DNA from: Bacteroidales bacterium
Lineage (GTDB): Bacteria; Bacteroidota; Bacteroidia; Bacteroidales; UBA932
Direction: 5' to 3'
Length of the DNA: 64,000 nucleotides
Assembly: GCA_017437125.1 (NCBI GenBank)
Contig: JAFSBV010000025.1
Location: forward strand, 1-64,000
In this document: positions 25,541 through 32,342 of the stretch, one piece after another
How positions within the stretch are numbered: the first letter of the stretch is position 1
Layout: each line of letters starts with the position of its first letter
Notes under the pieces: generated by a model
What the model was told of the DNA's origin: nothing
What the model saw: the letters and a program-made list of their open reading frames with translations, nothing else
Databases searched by the model: none
Program-made: the position numbers and the translations under genes

Positions 25541-26734
25541 CTATCTTTTTGCCAATTCGTTGAGATTGAATCGGACGCCCACTACCTGCTGGCATCCGGA
25601 ATAGATGAAATCATGGAAATGGAATCGTGCGGCAATCCTTATCGAAAGATACCTGCCGACATGAGGCTCGTAATATACTTCCAGCCTGTCATACATTCCG
25701 GGACCATCAGAAACATCGTCATGTATCCTGTAGAACGGATCTCCGAAGTATAACCTGTTCCCGTACTTGTCGCCACCTGTGTCGGTGCTGTTATAATACG
25801 GCATCATATCCGTTCCATAGAACATCCTGTTGTTTATGCCGACATTCCAGTTCCGGATATCGATATCAAGTTCTGCCCCTCCCGGAAAAACATAATGTCC
25901 TACATTTTCACGATCATGCTGCAAAGCCTGAAGCCATCCGAGCCTCAATCCGAACTTCTGCAGATTCATCTGGCGCGCAAGATCGAAACCGATATACGGG
26001 TTAAGAAGAATATTGTCAACCACTCCCCTGGCCTTCTTTGATCCGGCGAAATGATACATATATGCGGCATAACCCACATGGAATGAATGAGACACATCTG
26101 CTTTTCCAGCTGAAAAGATCATGAACTTCTCCTTCCTTACCTGGCCTTTCTGGCCAAGCCAGTCACATCCGACTTCCACATATCCTTTCGGCCGATGCAC
26201 CTTCACCAGAAGGCCTTCAAGATTGTTGTCATAGAAAAGAAGGGAATCAGAAAAGAAAGCATCTGAATAATATCCTTCCGTAGCCTTGCGCGGGAAAACT
26301 CCTGCATAAAGTTCCAGACCGGTTGTTTCCGATTTCTTCTGCAGCATGTAATACAGAGTGATCTCCTTGAAGAGATCAAGGTTGGAGAGTCGCCCTGAAG
26401 CCTCTCCCGATACGGTTCCGGCCAGATCCGAAGATATTGGAGATGCACCGAAATCCTTCATGATATCGATTCCCATCATCAGTCTATGGTTCATAGCCTT
26501 ATCCTGCTGAGGAATCACGATGCCTATGGAAGGGGTCAGGCGTGAAGCGAAGATCGTCATCGAATTGGTGAAATCGCTGCGGTAATACTCCCTGTTGTCG
26601 AACTTCATCTCGAAATCGACATCATATGCAAACCTTACCTTTTCTTCCTGACCGTTCTGAGCGGAAAGCGGATGAAGAGCCACTAAAAGAAGTACGGCGG
26701 TCAGTGCAAGGTATATTTCACGGCGTATATTCAT
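25541..26734 (-). CDS. Predicted outer-membrane beta-barrel protein, function unknown
   Basis: A signal peptide (cut after LSAQ) is followed by about 370 residues rich in alternating aromatic and small residues (RFAYDVDFEMKFDNREYYRSDF, LELYAGVFPRK, GLRLGWLQAL, YLSIRIAARFHFH), the pattern of amphipathic strands. It has no plug or TonB box. The last strand ends in GVRFNLNE, close to a barrel end signal. I do not recognise a named family. Its operon partner is a secreted nucleotidase, so it might be a channel for nucleosides or phosphate, or simply be co-regulated. That role is speculative. Confidence 0.6.
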   Translation of the reverse strand: MNIRREIYLALTAVLLLVALHPLSAQNGQEEKVRFAYDVDFEMKFDNREYYRSDFTNSMTIFASRLTPSIGIVIPQQDKAMNHRLMMGIDIMKDFGASPISSDLAGTVSGEASGRLSNLDLFKEITLYYMLQKKSETTGLELYAGVFPRKATEGYYSDAFFSDSLLFYDNNLEGLLVKVHRPKGYVEVGCDWLGQKGQVRKEKFMIFSAGKADVSHSFHVGYAAYMYHFAGSKKARGVVDNILLNPYIGFDLARQMNLQKFGLRLGWLQALQHDRENVGHYVFPGGAELDIDIRNWNVGINNRMFYGTDMMPYYNSTDTGGDKYGNRLYFGDPFYRIHDDVSDGPGMYDRLEVYYEPHVGRYLSIRIAARFHFHDFIYSGCQQVVGVRFNLNELAKR

Positions 26735-26756
26735 TGTCCTTTGGTATAAAATCTTT

Positions 26757-26764
26757 CAAAGTTA
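26757..26764 (-). promoter_or_regulatory. -7 element of the outer-membrane protein / nucleotidase operon
   Basis: Reads TAACTTTG on the minus strand, a TAnnTTTG match 22 bp before the ATG at 26734. No TTTG is at the expected upstream distance. Confidence 0.4.
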
Positions 26765-26786
26765 ATATATTTGGAGGATTTTTTGG

Positions 26787-26794
26787 TATTTTTG
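26787..26794 (+). promoter_or_regulatory. -7 element of the GSCFA gene
   Basis: TATTTTTG matches TAnnTTTG and lies 31 bp before the ATG at 26826. A TTTG exists at 26770-26773 but the spacing (13 bp) is too short. Confidence 0.4.
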
Positions 26795-26825
26795 TGACAT
26801 ATCATCTTTTCAACCTGTTGTTCCC

Positions 26826-27728
26826 ATGCTTAAATTGCAGACACCCGTAACCGACAACCCGTGCAAGGTCGGAATATCATACAAAGACAAGATAATGATG
26901 CTTGGAAGCTGCTTCACCGACAGCATCGGAAAACAGCTGGATGACCTCGGCTTTGACGTGATGGTAAATCCTTTCGGCACTCTGTACAATCCCGTTTCCA
27001 TCCTCAACAGCGTGAAAAGACTGATATCCGGAGAAGATTTCCATGAAGATGAATGTGTGCAGATCGGAGCTGGGGATGAGAGATGGTGCTCTTTCAGCCA
27101 CCATACCTCCTACGCATGCAGTTCGCGTGAAGCTTTCCTGACTCTTGCGAATTCGAGGCTGCAGAGTGCAAGGGAGCATTTCATGAGATGCAACAAGGTG
27201 ATCATAACTCTTGGAACGAGCTGGTGCTTCAGGCATATACACAGCGGAATGACCGTTTCCAACTGTCTCAAGCATCTTCCTTCCGAATTCGCCCGATACA
27301 GATTGAGTGTCAGCGAAGTATCGGAAGCCCTCAGATTGATGACAGGACTGGGAAACGGACTGGTGGAATGCGCTCCAAAACAGTTCATATTCACAGTCAG
27401 TCCTATACGCCATTTCAAGGACGGAGCTCATGGGAACCAGATCAGCAAATCCACCCTGCTACTCGGAATAGAGGAATTCCTCGAGGGATGCCCTGTTGAT
27501 CTGAGTATGGATCCGTTCTATCCGGCAGATTACTTCCCTGCATATGAAATAGTCATGGACGAACTTCGCGACTACAGATTCTATTCCGAGGACATGTGCC
27601 ATCCATCAGACCAGACAGTCAACTATATACGCGAACGTTTCCTGAACTGGGCTCTGCCGGCTTCCGAGCATGAGATGCTGCAGGAGAACATCCGCCGGCA
27701 CAAGCACAACAGTCACAGAATCATCTGA
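26826..27728 (+). CDS. GSCFA-family protein
   Basis: This 300-residue cytoplasmic protein matches the GSCFA family named for the motif near its start: here IMMLGSCFTDSIGKQL (about residues 20-35), then NPFGTLYNPVSI. Other conserved pieces are TLGTSWCFRH and FTVSPIRHFKDGAHGNQISKSTLL. The family is SGNH-hydrolase-like, with the Ser of GSCF and the SPIRH-KDG block as likely active-site parts, and is often found in Bacteroidota and Proteobacteria with unknown substrate. No signal peptide is present. It stands alone between a divergent operon and a 271-bp intergenic region, so context gives no clue. Confidence 0.85.
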   Translation: MLKLQTPVTDNPCKVGISYKDKIMMLGSCFTDSIGKQLDDLGFDVMVNPFGTLYNPVSILNSVKRLISGEDFHEDECVQIGAGDERWCSFSHHTSYACSSREAFLTLANSRLQSAREHFMRCNKVIITLGTSWCFRHIHSGMTVSNCLKHLPSEFARYRLSVSEVSEALRLMTGLGNGLVECAPKQFIFTVSPIRHFKDGAHGNQISKSTLLLGIEEFLEGCPVDLSMDPFYPADYFPAYEIVMDELRDYRFYSEDMCHPSDQTVNYIRERFLNWALPASEHEMLQENIRRHKHNSHRII

Positions 27729-27803
27729 TCCCACTTAGCCTGCCGCCCCAGCCCTGCAATCAAAAGCGACGCAATCAACTATCACTCAACAACTTAGCCG
27801 CAT

Positions 27804-27829
27804 AGCCTGCCTGCCCAGCCATGCAGGCT
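27804..27829 (-). repeat. Hairpin repeat (AGCCTGC/GCAGGCT), copy 1
   Basis: A 7-bp stem with a 12-nt loop. On the minus strand the surrounding 40 nt (AAGCCTGCATGGC, then GG, AGGCAGGCT and GCTAA) match the sequence at 37322-37365 on the plus strand with few changes. The rest of the 27729-27870 gap holds no gene; a second similar GCAGGGCTGGGGC stretch sits at 27740-27760. Confidence 0.5.
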
Positions 27830-27870
27830 TCTCGACCAATCACCTGTTAATCAATAACTTACATTGCACT

Positions 27871-27898
27871 TGCAATATTTTTTCAAAAAAGTATTGCA
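27871..27898. promoter_or_regulatory. Palindromic operator candidate for the GntR regulator
   Basis: A 28-nt inverted repeat with 12 of 14 pairs: TGCAATAT then T-run, mirrored by A-run then GTATTGCA. It covers the -33 position (27893-27896) of the promoter before the ABC transporter operon, which encodes a GntR/YtrA repressor as its third gene. Steric autorepression is the likely role. Confidence 0.5.
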
Positions 27899-27923
27899 GA
27901 TATGAATTTCTTTGCTACCTTTG
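27893..27923 (+). promoter_or_regulatory. Promoter of the ABC transporter / GntR operon
   Basis: ATTG at 27893-27896 (one mismatch to TTTG) is 19 bp from TACCTTTG at 27916-27923. The leader to the ATG at 28000 would be about 70 nt. Confidence 0.55.
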
Positions 27924-27999
27924 CAGTGCACTACTTCACTAATACACTAAAAGAAAATCCCGTAAGGGGCTTAACAATAGACATTTAAACATAAAAGTC

Positions 28000-28887
28000 A
28001 TGATCACAATCAAGGATCTGGGTTTCACATATGGTGAGACCGGAGGACTGAAAAGCATCAGTCTCAACAAAGAAAAAGGACATATGCTGCCATCGGACAG
28101 ATATGTCTTGAAGAACATCAACATGAAGCTGGAAGAAGGACGCATTTACGGTCTTCTCGGCGAAAACGGAGTCGGAAAGACTACCCTTCTAACACTTCTC
28201 TGCGGACTGAAGAAACCGCAGACTGGTTCTATAGATATTGATGGGCACGACCCATACGACAGGGAGCCGTCATTCCTCTCAGACCAGTACTACCTCAGCG
28301 ATGAGGTGGCAGCAGTCAACATGAAGGCGACCGACTATGCCGTGACATATGGAAAATTCTGGGAAGGCTTCGATCTGGAGAAATTCATGGAAGTGATGAG
28401 CGTACTTGAGAACGACCCGCAGCAGAAGATGAACAAGATGTCATTCGGACAGCTGAAAAAGACATATATCGCGTTCGCACTCGCCTGCAACACGAAATAT
28501 CTTTTCATGGACGAACCTACGAACGGCCTTGACATCCCTTCTAAGGCCCAATTCAGAAAGGCTGTGACAAAATACACAAGAGAGGATTCGGTAATCCTGA
28601 TATCGACCCATCAGGTACGTGATCTTGAGAACATCATCGATCCTATCATCATCCTCGACAAGCAGGACGTGCTCCTCAACGCCTCCATAGCGGAAATTTC
28701 CGAGAAACTGTATTTCGATTACACCAGCGAGAGAAATCCGGACGCCCTGTATTGCGAGATGATTCCTGGCGGAAACATCCAGGTCTATCTCAACCAGACC
28801 GGAGAAGACAGCAAGGTCAACATCGAGGCCCTGTTCAACACAGTGCACCAGCACAAGGAAATGATAAAAGGAATATTTAACAGATAG
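28000..28887 (+). CDS. ABC transporter ATP-binding protein
   Basis: All ABC motifs are present: Walker A GENGVGKTTLL (about residues 53-63), Q-loop region near SDQYYL, a signature reduced to MSFGQLKK (LSGGQ variant), Walker B YLFMDEPTNGLD and the H-switch STHQV. There is an N-terminal insertion of about 12 residues (LNKEKGHMLPSD) before the usual strand. About 60 C-terminal residues form a small extra domain. The 4-gene-type layout with a membrane partner (5 bp downstream) and a YtrA-type GntR gene (third) is the standard arrangement of bacitracin/acetoin-like exporters in Firmicutes and Bacteroidota. The substrate is unknown; export of a toxic compound or lipid is possible. Confidence 0.9.
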   Translation: MITIKDLGFTYGETGGLKSISLNKEKGHMLPSDRYVLKNINMKLEEGRIYGLLGENGVGKTTLLTLLCGLKKPQTGSIDIDGHDPYDREPSFLSDQYYLSDEVAAVNMKATDYAVTYGKFWEGFDLEKFMEVMSVLENDPQQKMNKMSFGQLKKTYIAFALACNTKYLFMDEPTNGLDIPSKAQFRKAVTKYTREDSVILISTHQVRDLENIIDPIIILDKQDVLLNASIAEISEKLYFDYTSERNPDALYCEMIPGGNIQVYLNQTGEDSKVNIEALFNTVHQHKEMIKGIFNR

Positions 28888-28892
28888 ACACC

Positions 28893-29777
28893 ATGAAAAA
28901 CGACATATTCAATTTCAGCAGATTCGGAAAATATTTCGTATCTGACATAAGGACCTGCCGGTCAAATTTCGGCCTCAGTCTCCTGACAATCGCACTGCTG
29001 TTTCCTGTTGCGACATACTTCATCACAACGACATTCAACTTTGTGGTCAATTCTGTATGGGATGGTCCTGACATGGGCCTCAGGGTATTCGTTTTCGCCG
29101 TAGCAATGCTCTGCATGATCATCACCATGCCGGTTAAATGCTATGGCAGGATCACGGAAAAGCAATACGGATCATCCTGGCTCATGCTCCCGGCATCAAG
29201 ACTCGAGAAGTTCGTCAGCATGTTCCTGCTTACGTGCATCATAGTCCCTGTAGCAGGCATCGTATTATATCTCGGAATGGATGCATTGATATGCGCATTG
29301 GATCACACATGCGGGAAAAACCTTATTGCAGGAGGTATGGAGCTAATCAGGGGAATGGGTGATCTGCAGAGCCTTACAATGAATTTCGTAGATGAAAACG
29401 TGACAATCGAAGATGCAGCTGTGGTTCAGGAAATCCTGAAGCAGGTAAGCTCTCCATGGCTCTATGTTGATGAGATATTTGCTATGACTCTTCCATTCCT
29501 TCTTGGAGCTGTATTCTTCAAGAGCGGAAAGACTGTAAAGACATTCCTTGCTCTATTCGCGATCAGCACTGCCATCAGCATTGCCGCAACCCCTCTCATG
29601 ACCAATTGGGCAATGAATATCTTTAACAATATGAATGATGATCCGATGGCTGTAATGGAACTTTTCAGGAACGGATTCTTCAAGCATCTGGTTCTAATTG
29701 ACATCATCAGCGACACTGTGAGCAATCTCGCCTTAATGGCCGGCATATGGTTCAGGATCAAGACATTAAAGCATTAG
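28893..29777 (+). CDS. ABC transporter membrane subunit
   Basis: The 294-residue protein has about six membrane segments (for example LLTIALLFPVATYFI, FVFAVAMLCMIITM, FVSMFLLTCIIVPVAGIVLYLG, LPFLLGAVFF, FLALFAISTAISIA and LALMAGIWF). Between segments 3 and 4 is a soluble loop of about 60 residues with the acidic stretch FVDENVTIEDAAVVQEIL. No named permease family is evident by eye, but it sits between the ATPase gene (5 bp away) and the GntR gene (4 bp away), so it is almost certainly the transporter's channel subunit. KQYGSSWLMLPASRLEKF resembles the ABC-2-type permease pattern after helix 2. Confidence 0.8.
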   Translation: MKNDIFNFSRFGKYFVSDIRTCRSNFGLSLLTIALLFPVATYFITTTFNFVVNSVWDGPDMGLRVFVFAVAMLCMIITMPVKCYGRITEKQYGSSWLMLPASRLEKFVSMFLLTCIIVPVAGIVLYLGMDALICALDHTCGKNLIAGGMELIRGMGDLQSLTMNFVDENVTIEDAAVVQEILKQVSSPWLYVDEIFAMTLPFLLGAVFFKSGKTVKTFLALFAISTAISIAATPLMTNWAMNIFNNMNDDPMAVMELFRNGFFKHLVLIDIISDTVSNLALMAGIWFRIKTLKH

Positions 29778-29781
29778 AATC

Positions 29782-30117
29782 ATGGAATTCAACAGCAATA
29801 AATCAATATATCTTCAGATCTGCGACGCGATATGCGAGCAGGTGCTGAGCGGAGCACTACGACCGGACGAAAGGATCCCGTCGGTACGAGAATACGGAGC
29901 CGACATCGGAGTGAACCCCAACACGGTAATGCGCTCTTATGAAAAACTCACAAACGACGGAATCATCTATAACAGAAGAGGAATAGGTTATTTCATCTGT
30001 CCGGATGCACGAGAGATCATCCTCGAAGTCCAGCGCAAGGATTTCCTTGAAAACGAGCTTCCTCTGATATTGAAAAGGATGAAGCTTCTGGGCATCAATC
30101 CTGCCGATGTGTTATAG
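29782..30117 (+). CDS. GntR-family repressor, YtrA subfamily
   Basis: This 111-residue protein has a GntR winged helix: IYLQICDAICEQVLSGALRPDERIPSVREYGADIGVNPNTVMRSYEKLTNDGIIYNRRGIGYFI (residues 9-72). It has only a short helical tail and no large effector domain, which is the mark of the YtrA subfamily. Such proteins repress their own ABC transporter operon. It is the third gene of that operon. The palindrome at 27871-27898 over the operon promoter is the likely operator. What induces release is unknown. Confidence 0.9.
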   Translation: MEFNSNKSIYLQICDAICEQVLSGALRPDERIPSVREYGADIGVNPNTVMRSYEKLTNDGIIYNRRGIGYFICPDAREIILEVQRKDFLENELPLILKRMKLLGINPADVL

Positions 30118-30124
30118 TACAGTT

Positions 30125-30155
30125 TTTGCAATATCGGGAAAAACGACTATATTTG
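30125..30155 (+). promoter_or_regulatory. Promoter of the tandem lipoprotein genes
   Basis: TTTG at 30125-30128 and TATATTTG at 30148-30155 are 19 bp apart, a full consensus. It is bracketed by TAGTAC (30115-30120) and GTACTA (30160-30165), an inverted pair that could be a regulator site. The ATG is at 30194. Confidence 0.65.
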
Positions 30156-30193
30156 CAACGTACTAAACCAAGCCGGAGTAAAAACAACCCGGA

Positions 30194-30643
30194 ATGAACA
30201 GAAATATCCTTAAAAATATATTGATACTGCTGTTGTCCGCAACAGCAGTATTATCATGTTCAGAGGATCTTACCGAAGATCTGTATAATCCTTCATATAA
30301 GGAGGGGTATGCAGTAGTTATCTCAGGAACAGCCTCAGACATGGATACGTCACTTCCCATCGAAGAAATAAGAATCACTCTCAAGGCGACCGAGGAACTC
30401 GGAAATGGCAGGATGAAGTCTTACGAGAAGTCCTCTTACACTGATAACAACGGAGTGTTCACGATGGAGGTGGAGGGATTCACGAATCCCATATCAGTCA
30501 AGCTTACAGCAGAGGATCCTAACGGAATATATCAGTCTGCAACCCATGAGATCCCGATGATTTCATGGGAGTCATCCTACAATATGGCAGGAAACCGCTT
30601 CTATGTCAACGAGTGCAGTTTCTATCTGGAAAAGAAGAAGTAA
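30194..30643 (+). CDS. Small lipoprotein with one Ig-like/carboxypeptidase-regulatory-like domain
   Basis: The 149-residue protein has a signal with lipobox VLSC (Cys22) and then a single beta-sandwich domain: YAVVISGTASDMDTSLPIEEIRITLKA, SYTDNNGVFTMEVEGF and SVKLTAEDPNGIYQS. This fold is the one seen in the putative lipoproteins of the Bacteroidetes 'rSAM/lipoprotein' pairs (a radical SAM enzyme beside a small lipoprotein). No radical SAM gene is in this window, so I only note the likeness. It is followed 1 bp later by a second gene of the same type, in one operon with a strong promoter. Likely surface- or periplasm-anchored. Function unknown. Confidence 0.7.
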   Translation: MNRNILKNILILLLSATAVLSCSEDLTEDLYNPSYKEGYAVVISGTASDMDTSLPIEEIRITLKATEELGNGRMKSYEKSSYTDNNGVFTMEVEGFTNPISVKLTAEDPNGIYQSATHEIPMISWESSYNMAGNRFYVNECSFYLEKKK

Positions 30644-30644
30644 G

Positions 30645-31097
30645 ATGAAGATATTCAGCAACATAACAGCAATCATCACCTGTGTCGCGGCCTTTTCTTC
30701 ATGTGCACCGACAGCTCACGTTGAAGAGATTCCTTCTCTGGATTGCCAGGTATGCCATTATCTTGACGGCGTCGTCCTGGACCTTGAAGACAACCCGATC
30801 GAACATATAAAGGTCACGGCAGACTGGGACAGCAGGACATCTGCACCGGAAACGAAATATACTGACAGCGAAGGAAAGTTCCGCATTGAGGTTTCAGATG
30901 ATTCGGACTCACCGGTAACCATAACGTTGACATTGGAGGATATCGACGGAGAAGATAACGGAGGTCTTTTCGAGGGCATGGGAGACACGATAACCCTGTT
31001 CGACAATGAAAGCGGCAATGAAAGCGCAAATGCTACTGCAATACTGGTTTACCATCTGAATCGCGCCACTGCTTCGGAGAACAGCCCACAATCTTGA
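30645..31097 (+). CDS. Second small lipoprotein, related to the preceding one
   Basis: From the ATG at 30645 the protein has 150 residues, a signal with lipobox FSSC, a Cys pair (DCQVCHYLDG) just after the anchor, and one Ig-like domain (GVVLDLEDNPIEHIKVTADW, TKYTDSEGKFRIEVSDDSDSPVTITLTLEDIDG). The longer frame from 30603 overlaps the upstream gene and lacks a signal at its start, so I reject it. The last 65 bp overlap the end of the convergent AraC regulator gene (31033-32241), an unusual tail-to-tail overlap. The acidic DEDNGG and FDNESGNESAN segments are surface-loop-like. Function unknown. Confidence 0.68.
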   Translation: MKIFSNITAIITCVAAFSSCAPTAHVEEIPSLDCQVCHYLDGVVLDLEDNPIEHIKVTADWDSRTSAPETKYTDSEGKFRIEVSDDSDSPVTITLTLEDIDGEDNGGLFEGMGDTITLFDNESGNESANATAILVYHLNRATASENSPQS

Positions 31098-32241
31098 CGA
31101 ACTGTCTGTGGAAATTCGAACGGTCGCTGAATCCTGCGACTTCTGCAATCATATTGATCGAAGCGTCCTTGTTGTCAAGCAGGAGACGCTTCGCTTCTTC
31201 TATACGCAGCATGGTCCTCCAGGTCTTGAAATCCATTCCCTTACGCATAAGGAAATAATGATGAAGCACTTCCTTCGAGGTATTCAGTTCCTTCGCTATC
31301 TCTTCACGGCTCTTGTCATATTCCGTATATCTTTTTTCCTGAACCCATATATCAAGAGAACGCTCAAGCTTTCTGAACTCCCCTTCATTCACGGCATTGA
31401 GAGGAGCAGGGGCATCCGTCTGTTTCTTTCCTTTACGTCTCTTGTTCTCATTGATCTTGTTGATCAGATCCTCGCCGGAGAGCGTCTTATGGGCGAATGC
31501 GTCAAGCACAAGTCTGTGGCTGCCGATGAATGATATATAATTTGAGGAAAGATAAAGCATGTATATCAGATACCATAAGGTATATAGAGAGGCCACTTCC
31601 ATCTTGTAGTCAAGCCACCAGTACAGACCGAGATAAACAAGCACGAAGAGGTTTGTCAGCATTGAAATGACGTAACAGAACTTCACCCATTTGATCTTAT
31701 GGCTCTCATCCTCATCATAATAGTTCTCAAGTTCCTTGAGAGAGTGCTTGTAGGCTCTGTCAAAGTAAACGATATACGTTATGGACTGTATCAGGAATGC
31801 GGTCAGGGCGATTATGCATATGAACCAGAAATATGTCATGTTAGCCGACTTGTACGACTCCAGAAGCATGAATGCCACCAGAGCCGAAACAAACAGTCCC
31901 GGAACGAAATACCTTTCTCCTCTGTGCTTCTCGGTCTTGAGAAGGGCGATCATCGAATATGATATGATGGATGTCGAGAAATGTACGACAATATAGATCG
32001 TCAGCATCATGAACATCTCCCAATCCCAGATAGCCTCGCTGCCGTACTGTGACATCGCATAGAACATCATGAAACTGCATATCAGAAAGCTTACCACTAT
32101 AGCGAGCTTCGAGTTCTTCAGTTTCACGCTGTAGTCCGAGTGCGGGATATTTATGAGCATGAGAAGAACAGCAAGGACAGTCGAGCCTACCCCCACAATC
32201 AGCGGAACCGCCGTCTCCGGATTAATATTGATCGATATCAT
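31033..32241 (-). CDS. Membrane-bound AraC-family regulator (seven helices plus HTH_18)
   Basis: About residues 12-240 form seven hydrophobic helices with short loops. A charged linker (NKINENKRRKGKKQ) leads to a C-terminal AraC-type double helix-turn-helix (about 290-395): REEIAKELNTSKEVLHHYF, FKTWRTMLRIEEAKRLLLD and MIAEVAGFSDRSNFHRQFVKIVGCSPKQWR. The protein therefore binds DNA while fixed in the inner membrane, and could sense a membrane or periplasmic signal without a kinase. Its 3' end overlaps the convergent lipoprotein gene by 65 bp. It is divergent from lysA, with an intergenic region of about 100 bp. Target genes are unknown; the neighbouring lipoproteins are candidates. Confidence 0.85.
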   Translation of the reverse strand: MISININPETAVPLIVGVGSTVLAVLLMLINIPHSDYSVKLKNSKLAIVVSFLICSFMMFYAMSQYGSEAIWDWEMFMMLTIYIVVHFSTSIISYSMIALLKTEKHRGERYFVPGLFVSALVAFMLLESYKSANMTYFWFICIIALTAFLIQSITYIVYFDRAYKHSLKELENYYDEDESHKIKWVKFCYVISMLTNLFVLVYLGLYWWLDYKMEVASLYTLWYLIYMLYLSSNYISFIGSHRLVLDAFAHKTLSGEDLINKINENKRRKGKKQTDAPAPLNAVNEGEFRKLERSLDIWVQEKRYTEYDKSREEIAKELNTSKEVLHHYFLMRKGMDFKTWRTMLRIEEAKRLLLDNKDASINMIAEVAGFSDRSNFHRQFVKIVGCSPKQWRDSDGKPVLQ

Positions 32242-32274
32242 GTTACAATCTGCGAAAATACGGATTTTTTTCGT

Positions 32275-32282
32275 TATTTTTG
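32275..32282 (+). promoter_or_regulatory. -7 element of lysA
   Basis: TATTTTTG matches TAnnTTTG. The predicted start of transcription (about 32289) lies inside the longest lysA frame, so translation must begin further on, at 32343. Confidence 0.45.
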
Positions 32283-32342
32283 CAACCGTTTTCCCCGATT
32301 TTTACGACAAGGAAGGAACTTGACAGAAATATACCAGGCAAT

